A stretch of DNA of 64,000 nt from Acarospora socialis (taxonomy: Eukaryota > Ascomycota > Lecanoromycetes > Acarosporales > Acarosporaceae): contig JAMYGW020000002.1 in assembly GCA_025617375.2 (NCBI GenBank), forward strand, positions 2,728,001 through 2,792,000, read 5' to 3'. Position numbers and translations under genes: made by a program. Below the pieces are notes generated by a model that ran no database searches, was not told where the DNA came from, and saw only the letters and a list, made by a program, of their open reading frames with translations. This document shows positions 10,601 through 22,296 of this stretch, one piece after another; position 1 is the stretch's first letter; the number at the start of each line of letters is the position of its first letter.

Positions 10601-13600
10601 ATGTCTTACGGCTCCATCTCCATGGAGTCCCACTCTACCCTGGCCATTGCCATGAACCGATTGGGAGGTAAATCTAACACAGGCGAGGGCGGCGAAGATC
10701 CTGAACGCAGTTTGCGAATGGAGAACGGAGACACAATGCGGTCTGCCATCAAGCAGGTTGCGTCTGGTCGATTTGGTGTCACCTCCAGTTACCTGGCCGA
10801 TTCAGACGAACTCCAAATCAAGATGGCACAAGGTGCTAAGCCTGGTGAAGGCGGAGAGTTACCTGGACATAAAGTTTCTGGACCTATTGCTCGCACCAGG
10901 CACTCCACCCCTGGAGTCGGTCTCATTTCTCCCCCACCTCATCATGACATCTACTCTATTGAGGATCTCAAGCAGTTGATTTATGACCTCAAGTGCTCGA
11001 ACCCTCGCTCTCGCGTGTCTGTAAAGCTCGTTTCGGAGACCGGGGTTGGTATTGTTGCATCTGGAGTCGCAAAAGCGAAGGCCGATCACATACTTATCTC
11101 TGGTCACGATGGCGGTACCGGGGCGTCCAGATGGACCGGCATCAAGTATGCTGGTCTACCATGGGAGCTTGGGCTCGCTGAGACTCACCAAACGCTTGTG
11201 CTCAACGATCTCCGTGGACGTGTCATCGTCCAAACGGACGGTCAGATCCGCACCGGGCGTGACGTTGCCATTGCCTGCTTGCTGGGTGCGGAGGAATGGG
11301 GGTTCGCCACCACACCCCTCATTGCGATGGGCTGTATCATGATGAGAAAATGCTTGGCCTCGGACACACTCGTACGCACAACCACAGGTCTCAAACCTGT
11401 TGCCGATGTCCAGATTGGCGATAATCTCTACGATGCAGATAACCGACCTACACTCTGCCTTGGTGTTTCCCCACCAGTTAGCGGATGTTTGAAGGAGATT
11501 ACTTATCAAGACTTCGATTCGGATCAACCAGTCTCTTTCAAGTGCACTCCAGACCATCGACTGACTCTCATCACTACCGGTGCACGACCTTCAATCTTGC
11601 ATGACACGATCACCTGGCTTACTCGATGCGACCGAAAACACTTAATTGAGGAAGCTGCTGATGTTAATCTGGACATCCTGAGCGATTCGTTTTATGGTGA
11701 TCTTGTGGATGCCGACGACCATTCTGACTCTAATGCAGTTCATGAGTATCATGAGGTGGTTCTTGATCAACACTATCACCGTGGCCACCGCGATTATTCT
11801 GAACGTATCGATCGATACCTCGAACTCACGGCCAACCAAGAGCTCGAAACTGCTCCTGGCCTGGTCGTAGGGACGATGCATACCGCAATGAATCGTGACC
11901 TAGACCAAGTTTCTGGTCTGGAAGGCCAAGTCGATGAGGATAATTCTGGAAACATGACACTCAATATCAAGTCTGAATCAACCCTTATGGAGTCGGAGAC
12001 GCCAAGCTCGCGATATACTCTTCTACCTACTCCGCCATCTAGCCCTCCTCTCTGCGCTGTCAGCGGTGTTAATCCTTCAGCCATAAAGATGGACACGGCA
12101 GCTGATCCTCAGTGGGCTGCGGTCCGAGGGTTCGTAGACAGCATCAATTGTCAATGTGGTGGTATCCGATGGGTTCAGTATCGTTTCAAGACACGCAAAC
12201 AGGCACAGCTCGCCTATCCGATTCTTGCAAGCAATCATCCTCATCTGATTGATCCTCTGGCAGTTCGCGACGGCGATGAGTTCTCGATGACTGTGGAGGA
12301 ATTCGAAAGGTTGTGCTGCAACGATGACGTCAAACGCAACCACTTCAAGCTCTACCGTGCTCGTTCTGCCTGTGCGCTCTCCACTGTACCCTTTGAACAG
12401 CGCTCTGTCCCGGTTGATCCATACTTCCTGGGTTTGTGGCTTGGTAATGGCATTGCTACTTCTACCGGGATCTCGAGCTCAGATCGCGAGACCGCTGTCT
12501 GGTTGCGCTTGTACGTTAACAGACTCAACGACACTAGGCCACAAGGTGCTCGTGCACTCCAATTGGTGGAACGTCTCATATACCCAGCTGGTACGGCGTT
12601 GAGGAACGGGTACACAGCGCAGGCCGATGTATTCGAATACAAGATCGTATGCCCGCAACAAGGGGCCGGCTACTTTTCCAACCCCATCTTGGATGGTCTT
12701 CAGGAGCTTGGTCTACTCAATGACAAAAGCCATGGTATCCCTTCGGCATATATGGAATCTGATGAAGACACGCGTCTTGCCGTCATTGCCGGTCTAATCG
12801 ATTGCGACGGCAATTACGTGAAGAAACATAAAATGTACCGTTTCATGCAGATGACTGAAGCTCATAAGAAGATCGTGGCTGATCTCAAGCACTTGGCGTT
12901 GAGTTGTGGTATCTCGGTCACCGGAGTCCGAGAAAGAATAGCACCTCAAGGCTTCGGTTCTGGTGACCTACTTCAGCCTATGTATGTTGTCTACCTCGGT
13001 AAGGGTTCGATCAAATTGCAGCACCATCTTCTACTGCATCGGAAGAGGGCGACCTTCACAAATGAATACGCAGGCCATACCCGTGATGTCCGTCCCTTTC
13101 AGGTCACCGACGCGGCTGCTGGCGAATATAGGGCAATTGAGGTCAGCGGGGGTCAATTTCAACTCGCCAACCGTCTCGTCGTCCACAACTGTCATCTGAA
13201 CACATGCCCTGTTGGCATTGCTTCTCAAGATCCAGAGTTGCGAAAGAAATTCAAGGGTACTCCCGAACACATCATTAACTTCTTCTACTACATCTCAAAT
13301 GAGCTCCGTGCCATCATGGCCAAGCTTGGTTTCCGTACCATTAACGAGATGGTTGGCCACTCCGAGGTCTTACGTGTGCGCGAAGAGTTGCGCACACTCA
13401 AAACTGAAAACCTGGATCTGAGTCTCATCTTGACCCCAGCTCACTCACTCCGACCTGGTGTGGCCACTTATAACGTTCGAAAGCAAGACCACCGGTTGCA
13501 CACCAGACTCGACAACAAGCTGATCGCTGAATCAGAGTTAGCACTTGAGAAAGGCCTGCCATGCCGCATTGAGTGTGACATTGTCAACACTGATCGAGCC

Positions 13601-16096
13601 CTGGGTGCAACCTTATCATATCAGATCAGTAGGAGGTACGGGGAAGCTGGTCTACCGCAAGATACCATTCACGCCAACATCAAAGGGTCAGCTGGTCAAT
13701 CGTTCGGAGCGTTCCTTGCCCCAGGTGTCACTCTTGAGCTGGAAGGGGACTCTAATGACTATGTTGGCAAAGGACTTTCGGGTGGCCGACTCATCATATA
13801 CCCTCCTCGTTCAGCAGTGTTCAAGGCCGAAGAGAATGTACTGATTGGCAATGTGTGCTTGTATGGCGCTACTAGTGGCACATGTTACTTCAGAGGTATG
13901 GCTGCCGAGCGCTTCGCCGTCCGCAATTCTGGTGCTACCGCTGTTGTCGAGGGCGTTGGCGACCATGGGTGCGAATACATGACTGGAGGTCGTGTTCTTG
14001 TCCTCGGAGGCACAGGGCGCAACTTTGCTGCTGGTATGTCCGGTGGTATCGCGTACGTTCTCGACATCAACCAGGATTTTGCCAGTAAGATCAATATGGA
14101 AATGGTTGAGGTATCAGGCCTCGAGGACCCGGCTGAGATTGCCTTCGTACGTGGCTTGATTGAAGATCATCACCACTATACTGGCTCTGAGCTAGCCGCA
14201 AGAGTTTTGCTTGACTTCACTCGCGCACTGCCTCGCTTTGTGAAGGTTCTTCCAACCGATTACAAGCGCGTCATGGCCGAGGAGGCGGCAAAGGCAGAGG
14301 CAGCGAAGAAAGCTGAGTATCCACTACCACTCCTGCCCGGCAATCCGGTTCGACAGCTTCACGAAGAATCCAAGAAGAGAGAACATGAGAAAGATGCTCA
14401 TGCTAAGAAGAACGACATGCTCGATATCGAAGAGAGCGTAGGAGACGCCAGAGCGGAGAAGAAGAGATCTGCTCTTGTACTCGATAAGACTAAGGGTTTC
14501 ATGAAATATCAGCGACGCAGCGAGAAGTATCGCAACGCGATGACAAGAACTCGAGACTGGAAGGAACTCTCCACTCGCTTGAACGATGATGAGTTGAAGT
14601 ACCAGGCCGCTCGCTGCATGGACTGTGGTGTTCCGTTTTGCCAATCTGACACTGGCTGTCCCATTTCGAACATCATACCAAAGTGGAATGAATTGGTCTT
14701 TCAGAATCAGTGGCAGGATGCTCTTAACCGGCTGCTCATGACCAATAACTTCCCCGAATTCACTGGTCGAGTTTGCCCTGCTCCATGCGAAGGTGCCTGT
14801 GTTCTTGGAATCAACGAGGATCCTGTTGGTATCAAGTCCATTGAGTGTGCCATCATTGACAGAGGCTTTGCAATGGGCTGGATGGTTCCTCATCCACCAG
14901 AAGAACGGACTGGCAAAAAAGTTGCAATCATCGGATCTGGGCCCGCTGGACTCGCAGCTGCTGACCAGCTTAACAAAGCCGGACACAGTGTCACTGTTCA
15001 CGAGCGGTCCGATCGTATCGGTGGTCTTCTGATGTACGGCATTCCCAACATGAAACTTGATAAGCAGATTGTACAGCGCCGCGTCAACCTCATGGCAGAG
15101 GAGGGCGTCAAATTTGTGACCAGCACACTGGTTGGCCCTGATAGCGAAGTCAGCCTCGAGTCCCTACGCGCTGAGAATGACGCTGTGGTCATTGCAACTG
15201 GCGCAACGGTTGCCAGAGACCTGAAGATCCCACACCGTGAGCTAGAAGGTATTCATTTCGCCATGCAATTCCTGCACCGAAATACCAAATCACTACTGGA
15301 TTCCGGACTTGCGGATGGAGAATACATCTCCGCCAAAGACAAGCACGTCGTTGTCATTGGTGGAGGTGATACCGGAAATGACTGTATCGGTACCTCTGTC
15401 CGCCACGGCGCAAAGTCGGTCACAAACTTTGAGCTTCTACCTCAACCACCGCCGGAGCGAGCTCGTGATAACCCATGGCCGCAATGGCCTCGAATTTATC
15501 GGGTAGACTATGGTCACACGGAAGTCAAGACTCACATGGGTAAAGACCCTCGAGAATACTGTGTGATGTCCAAGGAGTTTGTCGGCGATGACGACGGCCA
15601 TGTGCGGGGTATCAACATTCACCGGGTAGAGTGGACCAAGAGTGCGACTGGAGGGTGGGACATGAAGCAAGTAGAAGGAAGCGAGCAGTTCTTCCCAGCG
15701 GACTTGGTCCTCCTATCCATGGGATTCCTCGGTCCGGAGGATCGGTTACTGGGCATGGAAATTGAGAAGGATGCTAGGAAGAACATCAAGACGCCACCGG
15801 GGAAATACAACACCAATCTACCCGGCGTTTTTGCTGCCGGTGATTGTCGCCGTGGGCAGTCCCTTATCGTCTGGTAAGGCTCACAATAACTATGTAAAGT
15901 GCCTGAGACTATGCTAACAGCTCTCAGGGGTATTAATGAAGGACGGCAAGCCGCTGGTGATGTGGACACCTATCTCATGGGGCTTGGTACTCAGCTGCCG
16001 ACGACCGGTGGCATCATTCGCCGTGCGCCCTACGAGGTCCTCGGCCGACATGAGCGGACGACGGCGACGCAGGCTGTTGCAGTAGCAGCAAGTTAG
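7613..16096 (+). CDS. GLT1: Glutamate synthase (NADH-type GOGAT), five exons, with in-frame intein
   Basis: It makes two glutamates from glutamine plus 2-oxoglutarate with NADH. Exons are 7613-7785, 7847-7887, 7945-8616, 8673-15873 and 15928-16096; all four introns are 54-61 bp with GT...AG ends and CTGAC/CTAAC branch sites. The precursor is 2751 residues; without the 613-residue intein it is 2138, normal for fungal GOGAT. ATG 7613 is the first in-frame ATG, has A at -3, and puts the glutaminase nucleophile at Cys52 (KDACGVGF) after a short propeptide. Order: class-II glutaminase, central domain, FMN/2-oxoglutarate domain from about residue 900, 3Fe-4S motif CHLNTCPVG (split by the intein), GXGXG domain, then the beta-type part with [10 protein letters not shown] (about 2277), FAD motif [13 protein letters not shown] (about 2379) and NAD motif [10 protein letters not shown] (about 2522). 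Confidence 0.97.
11351..13189 (+). mobile_element. GLT1 intein with LAGLIDADG homing endonuclease domain
   Basis: A 613-residue in-frame insert inside GLT1 exon 4. Splicing motifs: Cys1 in [13 protein letters not shown] (block A); CTPDH with Thr66 and His69 (block B); and at the end [16 protein letters not shown] with His612-Asn613, followed by extein Cys+1 at 13190. These residues support self-splicing by the standard class 1 route, restoring [16 protein letters not shown]. The endonuclease region has LGLWLGNG (360-367) and AGLIDCDG (480-487). The first motif normally ends G-D-G; here the acidic position is Asn366. Asp486 is kept in the second. Residues near 95-250 form a long, acidic, Ser/Thr/Pro-containing linker. 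Fungal GLT1 inteins are described; this appears to be that family. Base composition resembles the host gene, so it is probably an old resident. Confidence 0.96.
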
Positions 16097-16878
16097 GCCT
16101 GTTGCTCTACGAAACGTCACGGCAACAGCTTTGAATGACTTACCTTATCGCACTATGTATAGAACGCGGCGACTGGGAGATAGGATCTGGGTTTATGCTT
16201 GTGTAGCGATACCTCTAAACAGCGTGATGCAGCTCATGTACTCGTATTATGTCACACCGTTCTGGTCCGTATTCTTACTTCCTCTTCCTGCGTATCTTGC
16301 TTTTCTTGTGCCTGAGTCTCCTATCCTGTAAAGGCATACGTTGCTCTGATTAGATACAACGGTTGTCTTCTGTTGCTGCAGATAGAAAATATTACTTTCA
16401 AACGTACCATTGCTTCTTGTGATTATTAGATTCGCAGTGACCTGCGCCGGATCCAATTCGTCCAATATCTGATCCCAACTACTCATCAGCGGACCAGATC
16501 GTCTCTTGAATACCATTGCTCAGCCGGCTCTCGTGAGCCTACTGGTAGATGAAAGTCGCCATGGTATTTCACACCGGCGTTATTATTTACATCTTGTTTG
16601 GGCCAAAATAAAGTCTGGGTAAACATTTCGTGAATGGCGTTGATGTTGACATCATTTTTGAGAGGAAATGCAATGGTCCGGAGTCCTAAGTTCTGGCCGT
16701 CCCTCAAAACTCACCCTTGTCTATCTCGTAATTTGTGGGTAATTTAAAGGCGCGAGTCATACAACGCTAAGCCCTACAATAACCTTATGTGTACATTTAA
16801 TGCTCTCGTTTAAGACTTGAACATCTAAACTCACACAACACCGCACTCTCCGAGCTCCCCCCAACCTATCCACATACA
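16097..16878. other. GLT1 3' region and APC15 promoter
   Basis: About 780 bp with no convincing gene. A 66-codon frame at 16131-16331 lies directly after the GLT1 stop and is probably 3' UTR. No transposon or RNA gene was recognised. Confidence 0.5.
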
Positions 16879-17846
16879 ATGCTCTTATCACTTCCAGTCA
16901 TCATCCCCCGCGACGTACGTTCACCTCTCTCCCCACGCAGCCCCGCAATCGACCACACTAACCCCATCTCCCTCACCAGGCCCACACACTATGGTACACC
17001 TCAACCACCACGCCTTCCTCCAGCACCGCCAACAATAACAACAACAACGACTCCAGCTCACCCACAGACCCCACCATCAACGCCCAACCCGCCCAGCCCC
17101 GCTTCCGCCCCTCCTCCGCCCACCTCCCACCCCCACGCACTTTGCTTTCCACCCTCCTCGCCGACGAAAGCCTCATCGCGACGCGCAAACTCAACATCCG
17201 CCGCTTCGGGGCGTCGTGGATCCGGCCGCCGGGCGTCAGCAAGACGCTGCAGGGCATGCAGGACGAGCGGGCGGAGCGCGAGGAGCAGGAGCTGGCGCAG
17301 GCCAGGGAGTTGGCGGCGCTGGAGGAGGCGCAGGCGGCGGCGCAGCAGGGGATGGTGGATGGGATGGAGGGTGGGGACGGGGTGAGGGATTTGGATGAGG
17401 ATGTGCCGGATGCGGACGCCGATGCGGATGCGGAGGAGGGGGATGAGGGTGAGGCGGAGGGGGAGTGGGAGGATGAGATGGCGGAGGGGATGGGGATGGG
17501 GATGGAGATGGAGATGGGGGATGGTGTGGGTGGAGATGGGGAGTTGGGTGAGGAGAGGGATCTCGATGAGGATGTGCCGGAGGCGGGCAGCTATGACCAT
17601 ACGGATACGGATGTCGAGGAGGAAAGTAGTGATGGCGAGGACTGGATTGGACCGAGCATGCGCATGGCGGGTAGGCCGGCTGCGGGTGGGGGGAGAGCGT
17701 CGGGTGGGAGGCAGGGTTTGTTGGCCGGGCAGGCGCAGGGGAGGAGTGCGGCTGTGGGAAGCTCCGCGCTCGGGAGCAGTCCGGCTGTACAGGGAGGGAG
17801 AAGAAGTGGGAATTTTGCGGGGAGACTTCGGGGCCGAGAGAACTGA
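16879..17846 (+). CDS. APC15: Anaphase-promoting complex subunit 15 (Apc15)-like protein
   Basis: Exon 1 (16879-16914) encodes MLLSLPVIIPRD. A 65-bp intron (16915-16979; GTACGT, CACTAAC, CCAG) follows, then exon 2 (16980-17846), giving 300 residues. The start MLLSLPVIIPRD-AHTLWYT and the later block RKLNIRRFGASWIRPPGVSKTL match fungal Apc15 proteins as I know them. Apc15 (Mnd2 in yeast) helps turn over the mitotic checkpoint complex on the APC/C ubiquitin ligase in the nucleus. After the conserved block the chain becomes very acidic, with runs such as EEGDEGEAEGEWEDE and alternating Met-Gly/Met-Glu, and then a Gly/Arg/Ser-rich tail; these parts are probably disordered. The high-GC Glu/Gly coding creates long antisense frames that I do not treat as genes. 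Confidence 0.83.
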
Positions 17847-18205
17847 TCGGAGTCGGGACTCGGGTGTAGCGCGTTGGGCTTGCATTGCACGGTGAGCACT
17901 ATAAGGAGCATTTGCGCTTGGGGTTGCTGTTTTGTTATGATATCCCAGATTTTGGTGGCAGCCCAAGCCAGTTGCGGGAACAAACCGGCAATATTTTCAT
18001 AGACCCCCTTCCTTGAAGAAGTAGAACGGCAAGGAGTAAACCGCCTCTGCTATCTAGACAAGATGAATCGAACGCCAAGCTCCGGCCATGCAGTCCCGGA
18101 ACGATGTGTTTACCGTAAACCCAGCCCAACGAATGCAGCTTTCGATACAGACTCACTGAGAAATTCCATCGAAATCAACGCCTCCCAGAACTCCAAACAA
18201 GCATC
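17847..18205. other. Short convergent intergenic region (APC15 / BET1 3' ends)
   Basis: About 360 bp between the APC15 stop and the BET1 stop on the other strand. It should hold both 3' UTRs. No other feature was recognised. Confidence 0.5.
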
Positions 18206-19013
18206 TCAGAACAACCAAACATACCAAAACAGAAATATGACCGCCGCGAAAAACCCCAGCCACACCCTCCACCCGACGCCGGTCCGCTCCGCCATCCGCA
18301 GCATCCTATTCATCGTGCCTCGTAACCGTACCCGCGTATTGTCGAACGTGTCGTTCATCTTATCCGCCAGGGCCGAGGAATCGCGGATTTCGTCGCCGAT
18401 TGCAACGGTGATCTATGCGGCCGCACACAAGGTCGTCAGCGGGGCCTTGTGTCCAAAGCAGGTTTTGGGCGAGTGCGGGTAGGGGGATTTTCGTACGTCT
18501 TTTAGCATCTTCACTTTTGCACTCATGCCCTCCAGCTCCGTGTCGTTCTGGCTCTCGAGCTCGGAAAGCACGGCGTCGCTGTATTGCCCTCTGTGAAGCG
18601 CACAACGCACCCCGTGGTGTTAGCCAGCGCTCATTCCACTGATTGTGCTTTTACGCTTGTCCCGGCGCAGAATTCCCAAGCTCCCCTTGGCTTCTCGCGC
18701 ATTGTGTCCCCTGAGGCTGTTGAGTCTATGAACACTCACCTCGAATTCGGCGTCGCCGGTCTGAACCCCCCTCCGTTCATACCACTCCCGCTCCCGTTCC
18801 CACTTCCTCGCGCACTGATCCCATAGCCTCCCGCTGCGGCGCGGCCGGGAGACTGGCTGTTCGTTCGTGTTCGGTCGCCGGTGTAGTTTTCGAAGAGGGA
18901 GGAGCGGGGGTCGCGTTGGTGGAGGGCGGAGTGTCCGAATCTGTGTGAGTCAGTATAGAGGCGGGATATAGAGATGAAGTGGGTGTGTGGAAGCCTAGGT
19001 ACCTTGAGGCCAT
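18206..19013 (-). CDS. BET1: Bet1-type SNARE, four exons
   Basis: Exons on the minus strand are 19013-19003, 18940-18740, 18590-18497 and 18412-18206. Introns of 62, 149 and 84 bp each have GT...AG ends and a CTGAC/CTAAC branch site. The product is 170 residues. Exon 1 is only 11 nt (ATG GCC TCA AG). The N-terminal part is a Ser/Gly/Arg-rich linker. The SNARE helix follows: GQYSDAVLSELESQND, VKMLKDITVAIGDEIRDSS and MNRMLRMAERTGVGW, ending in a single C-terminal membrane anchor rich in Phe/Trp/Val with almost no lumenal tail. This is the layout of Bet1, the Qc SNARE of ER-to-Golgi vesicle fusion. It diverges from the STAND-like gene with about 400 bp between start codons. Confidence 0.95.
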
Positions 19014-19417
19014 TGTGTGGAGGTTTGTTTGGTGGAAAATGTGTTCTGTTAGGTGATGAGGCTCCAGAGGTATAGCATGCTTACTAATCACTTGAGCTCT
19101 CGCCGTCGCTGAAGGACAGGCCGATGGTGAAGGCAAGTCATTGAACTCCAGTTGCAGCAGCGTTTGATCTGGACTTATCACCTTTCGGAATTAGGTTGAA
19201 AAATGACTGTGGTGCATTTATATTATCATCGAGATATTATATGTGCTGATTTCTGGGTACTCGTATGATTCTTACAGCCGCACCACGGTCGGTCGTTAGG
19301 TTATATACGCCAAGTTTGAAGATCGACAGGGTGCACAAGGCTGCAATTTGATCATGTCTCTGTCTCGTTTTCCCTGAACATTCAGCATGCCCAAATCCAT
19401 GATTTGCCATCTTGCGG
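19014..19417. promoter_or_regulatory. Shared upstream region of BET1 and the STAND-like gene
   Basis: About 400 bp separates the BET1 ATG (minus) from the STAND-like ATG (plus). Both promoters and 5' UTRs must lie here. I see no named binding site that I would defend. Confidence 0.4.
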
Positions 19418-22296
19418 ATGGATCCCCTCAGCATTGCTGCAGCAGTTGTCGGCATCGCTGGGTTCGGACTGCAAGTTCATCAAGCCCTCTTCGCCTTTGT
19501 GACCAACGTTTCAGATGCGGATCAATGTGTTCAAGCCTTGATGACTGATATCAACTTGACCGTCTCAGCTCTAAGAAGCATCCATGAGTTATTGAAGGAT
19601 GAAGAGGGCTTGCAGCAGACTTCTCGAGGCCGGCGACTGTTCAGTGATGACGGCCTGGCAGACACGAAGAGAACCGCCGAGCAATGCATGGTCATATTCA
19701 AAAGTATCGTGGCGTTTATAATGAAGAAAAGTAAGAAAGGGAAGTTCAAAGTCGCTACCAACGATCAAGATCCAAACTATCTGAGGCTCAATCGCGCGGA
19801 CATCCTTTCCAACCTTGAAAGGATCAACTGGGCGGTAGCTCAGGCCCAGGTTGACCTGTACACTGCGAGGCTCGTAACATTCAAGGTCTCATTGCTTTTG
19901 ATTTTTTCTGTCATATCTCTTAAAGCACAGCATCAGGACCTGTAAGTCTTCCTTGAGGGTGTCAATCGCTACTGGCTAGGCTGGGTTGAGAACCCTAACA
20001 ATCTGGCAGCAACAACAAGGATATAATATCCCACATCGATGACCTTACAAAGGCGAAAGCTGCGGCAAGGCGCAGGTGGGTTATTCTCCAAGCCGCCGTC
20101 TTGCGGGAAGAGTCACCACCGGTCGAGCCACCTCAGGCACCCGCACCAACCAATCACCACAACATGAATCCACAAAATCCTACTGAAGCATTAGCTTCAG
20201 TATCGCCACCTGATCACGATGCACCAGAGGCGTCAACACCGCCAGGAAATAGAGGCACTACACATCATGCTGTACGAGCGGACGGTGACATGGACAACTC
20301 TGGTATGGCTGAACCACCAGCAAATGTATCTCGTGAGTGTCTCATTGTGATAGTTTTATGGTTATTTTACTGATAAGGTTGCAGAGCTTAATGGAGACAA
20401 AGCTATCCCTCGCCGGCCCTCGGAAGTTGACACAGAGCAAGCTGGTCCTACAGTCACTGATACAGCCCCCGCTGCTCCTGGGCCTCCTCTGGAAAATATG
20501 ACGCCCGTTGATCACAACATAGATCCAATTCCTCCACAAAGACCTGCGGCTATGGTTATAAATTCTGAGCCAACACTTAATGGCAGCGGCAAAGACTCAA
20601 AACATTCGACATCTCAATATGTGTCAAGCCATGATCCTAACCGAGTAAGTCATCAGTCAACATCGTGTAGATGCTGCTCTCTGCAGGTTTGGGCAAATTA
20701 CTGATGATCATTAAGTTAAAACTGGCTATGAAAGAGTTTGATTCCTTTGATGCCTACCTTTATAAACATGGTATCGTTAGAAGGCTGCAGTATACTGAAA
20801 CTCACATTGATGGACTTACGCAACATGTTCTTTCCCATGGATCAAGTCGATGGTGGAAAATATTCTCATCACTGAGTGAGGAAGAATATGAAGGGGTTGA
20901 GGAAGCTATGGCTTCTCGTCGTACCGGAGGCACAAGGGCTTTGGTGGGGATCCAAGTCATCAATACACGATACAAAGTTGTTCTACGGGTTTTGTTGCGG
21001 CTTATATCCCTTGGGATACTGGATCATCGTACTCCCACGACAAGAGCACTTCTCATCATTATCGGTAACAAAGAGGCTGATGATAATGATGACAGTGAGA
21101 CCAAATCAGACCACACCTCCGCATCATTCAGGCGCGGGGATCGTCCCCATATTGGCCGATCGTGGACCATGAGGCAACAGAGTCCTGAGATGACACATAC
21201 TGCAGCACACCCACAAACTAAAGCTCATAGGAAGCAGGCCCGTGACCGTGACGATGGAACCCCCGTGGCCACAGCGTTCGGACGTCAATCCACTAAGCCG
21301 CCGCCGGCGCCTTCTGGTCCTGATTCTGGTCGGTATTCACTTTTTGGACAAGCTGCTAATGTCCCTCCTCATACTTCCTTCGCTCCTGGTTCTCTCTTCG
21401 GTCCTCCTCCTCATGCTTCCCTCCCTCCAGGTTCTCTCTTCGGTCCTCCCCCTCCCCGTCCGACACTTCACCCCATGCGTTCACATTCTATTCCCCCGCC
21501 ACCGGTCATGTTCGGAAAATTCAAAGAGCTACACCCTGGGACACAATCATCAGGCCCTCGCGTGGTCGAGATCAAGGAACGCAAGCCTCAGATACCTGAC
21601 GCTCAGCCTCGGGGTTCACCTCCCAGCCCTGAATCAAAGCGGAAAGACAAGGAAAAGATGAAGGACAAGGAAAGGATGACGGAAACGGGAAAGAAGATGA
21701 ATGTCAACGAAGAGGAAGACCCTTTGTCTGATGGCGACTCTTTATATGCCTCGTCACTGGTGATTAATCAGGACACAGTTACAGACGCCGCAAGGAATCG
21801 AGTTCAAGAGTTATTGGCTAGATGGACCGCACCTGAACAAGATCCGTCTATTCCTCGCGGTCCTGGGGGCCACGATGTCAACCTAGAAGAGGCGGCCAGA
21901 CCGGATGCGCCTCCTGGTGCGGGGCGGGGCTTGGCCGGCAGCATGCACCCAAACCGCGAGGACCAGAACGAGGAACACAAAGACAAAGGCGTGCCTGCAC
22001 CAACCGGGAGCCAAGCACCGCCCGAACAAGCTCCCCCGGAGCAAGTAGCTCCCGAGCAAGCAGCCCCCGCGCAAGCAGGCCCCGAGCAAGCACCCCGGAG
22101 CAAACCCCGCCGAGCAAGTCCCGCCGAGCAAGCACCCGCCGAGCAAGCACCCGCCGAGCAAGCACCCGCCGAGCAAGCACCCGCCGAGCAAGCACCCGCC
22201 GAGCAAGCACCTCCCGAGCAAGCACCTCCCGAGCAAGCACCCCCGAGCAAGCACCCCCGAGCAAGTCGTGAACGACGGCTGTTCTCATCAGAGTAA
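19418..22296 (+). CDS. Protein with STAND/NLR-type fungal N-terminal domain and repeat-rich tail
   Basis: Predicted exons are 19418-19941, 20010-20332, 20385-20644 and 20716-22296 (895 residues). The introns (68, 52 and 71 bp) keep the frame and have usable branch sites. The start MDPLSIAAAVVGIAGFGLQV and the following helices are the typical opening of the fungal N-terminal domain of STAND proteins, often found on NLR-like immune or incompatibility receptors. I see no NACHT or NB-ARC P-loop, so this is a domain-only or truncated member. Next come a Pro-rich linker, a folded-looking block (about 20716-21060, SSRWWKIFSSLSEEEYEG), proline-rich repeats (LFGPPPHASLPPGS), a Lys/Glu stretch, and an EQAPA minisatellite. 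The function is unknown. The real C-terminus is doubtful: a protein-like tail continues in another frame to 22448. Confidence 0.7.
22021..22268 (+). repeat. 15-bp minisatellite coding EQAP(A/P), with 14-bp units at its end
   Basis: Units of the form GAGCAAGCACCCGCC run through this coding region. The first part is degenerate. Five near-identical 15-bp units follow from about 22123, then variants with CCT/CCC. At 22245 and 22259 the units shorten to 14 bp (one C fewer), so the EQAP reading shifts frame at each step. In the annotated frame the product leaves the repeat as PPSKHPRASRERRLFSSE and stops at 22296. Confidence 0.9.

Noticed and set aside
14324-15001. 225-codon minus-strand frame inside GLT1
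   Set aside because: Shadow of the highly conserved GOGAT beta region on the opposite strand.
16131-16331. 66-codon hydrophobic frame after GLT1
   Set aside because: It starts only about 35 bp after the GLT1 stop, so it is more likely 3' UTR than a membrane protein gene.
17058-17966. 302-codon antisense frame over APC15
   Set aside because: Produced by the Glu/Gly/Asp-rich coding of APC15; its Leu/Pro/His/Arg content is typical of such mirrors.
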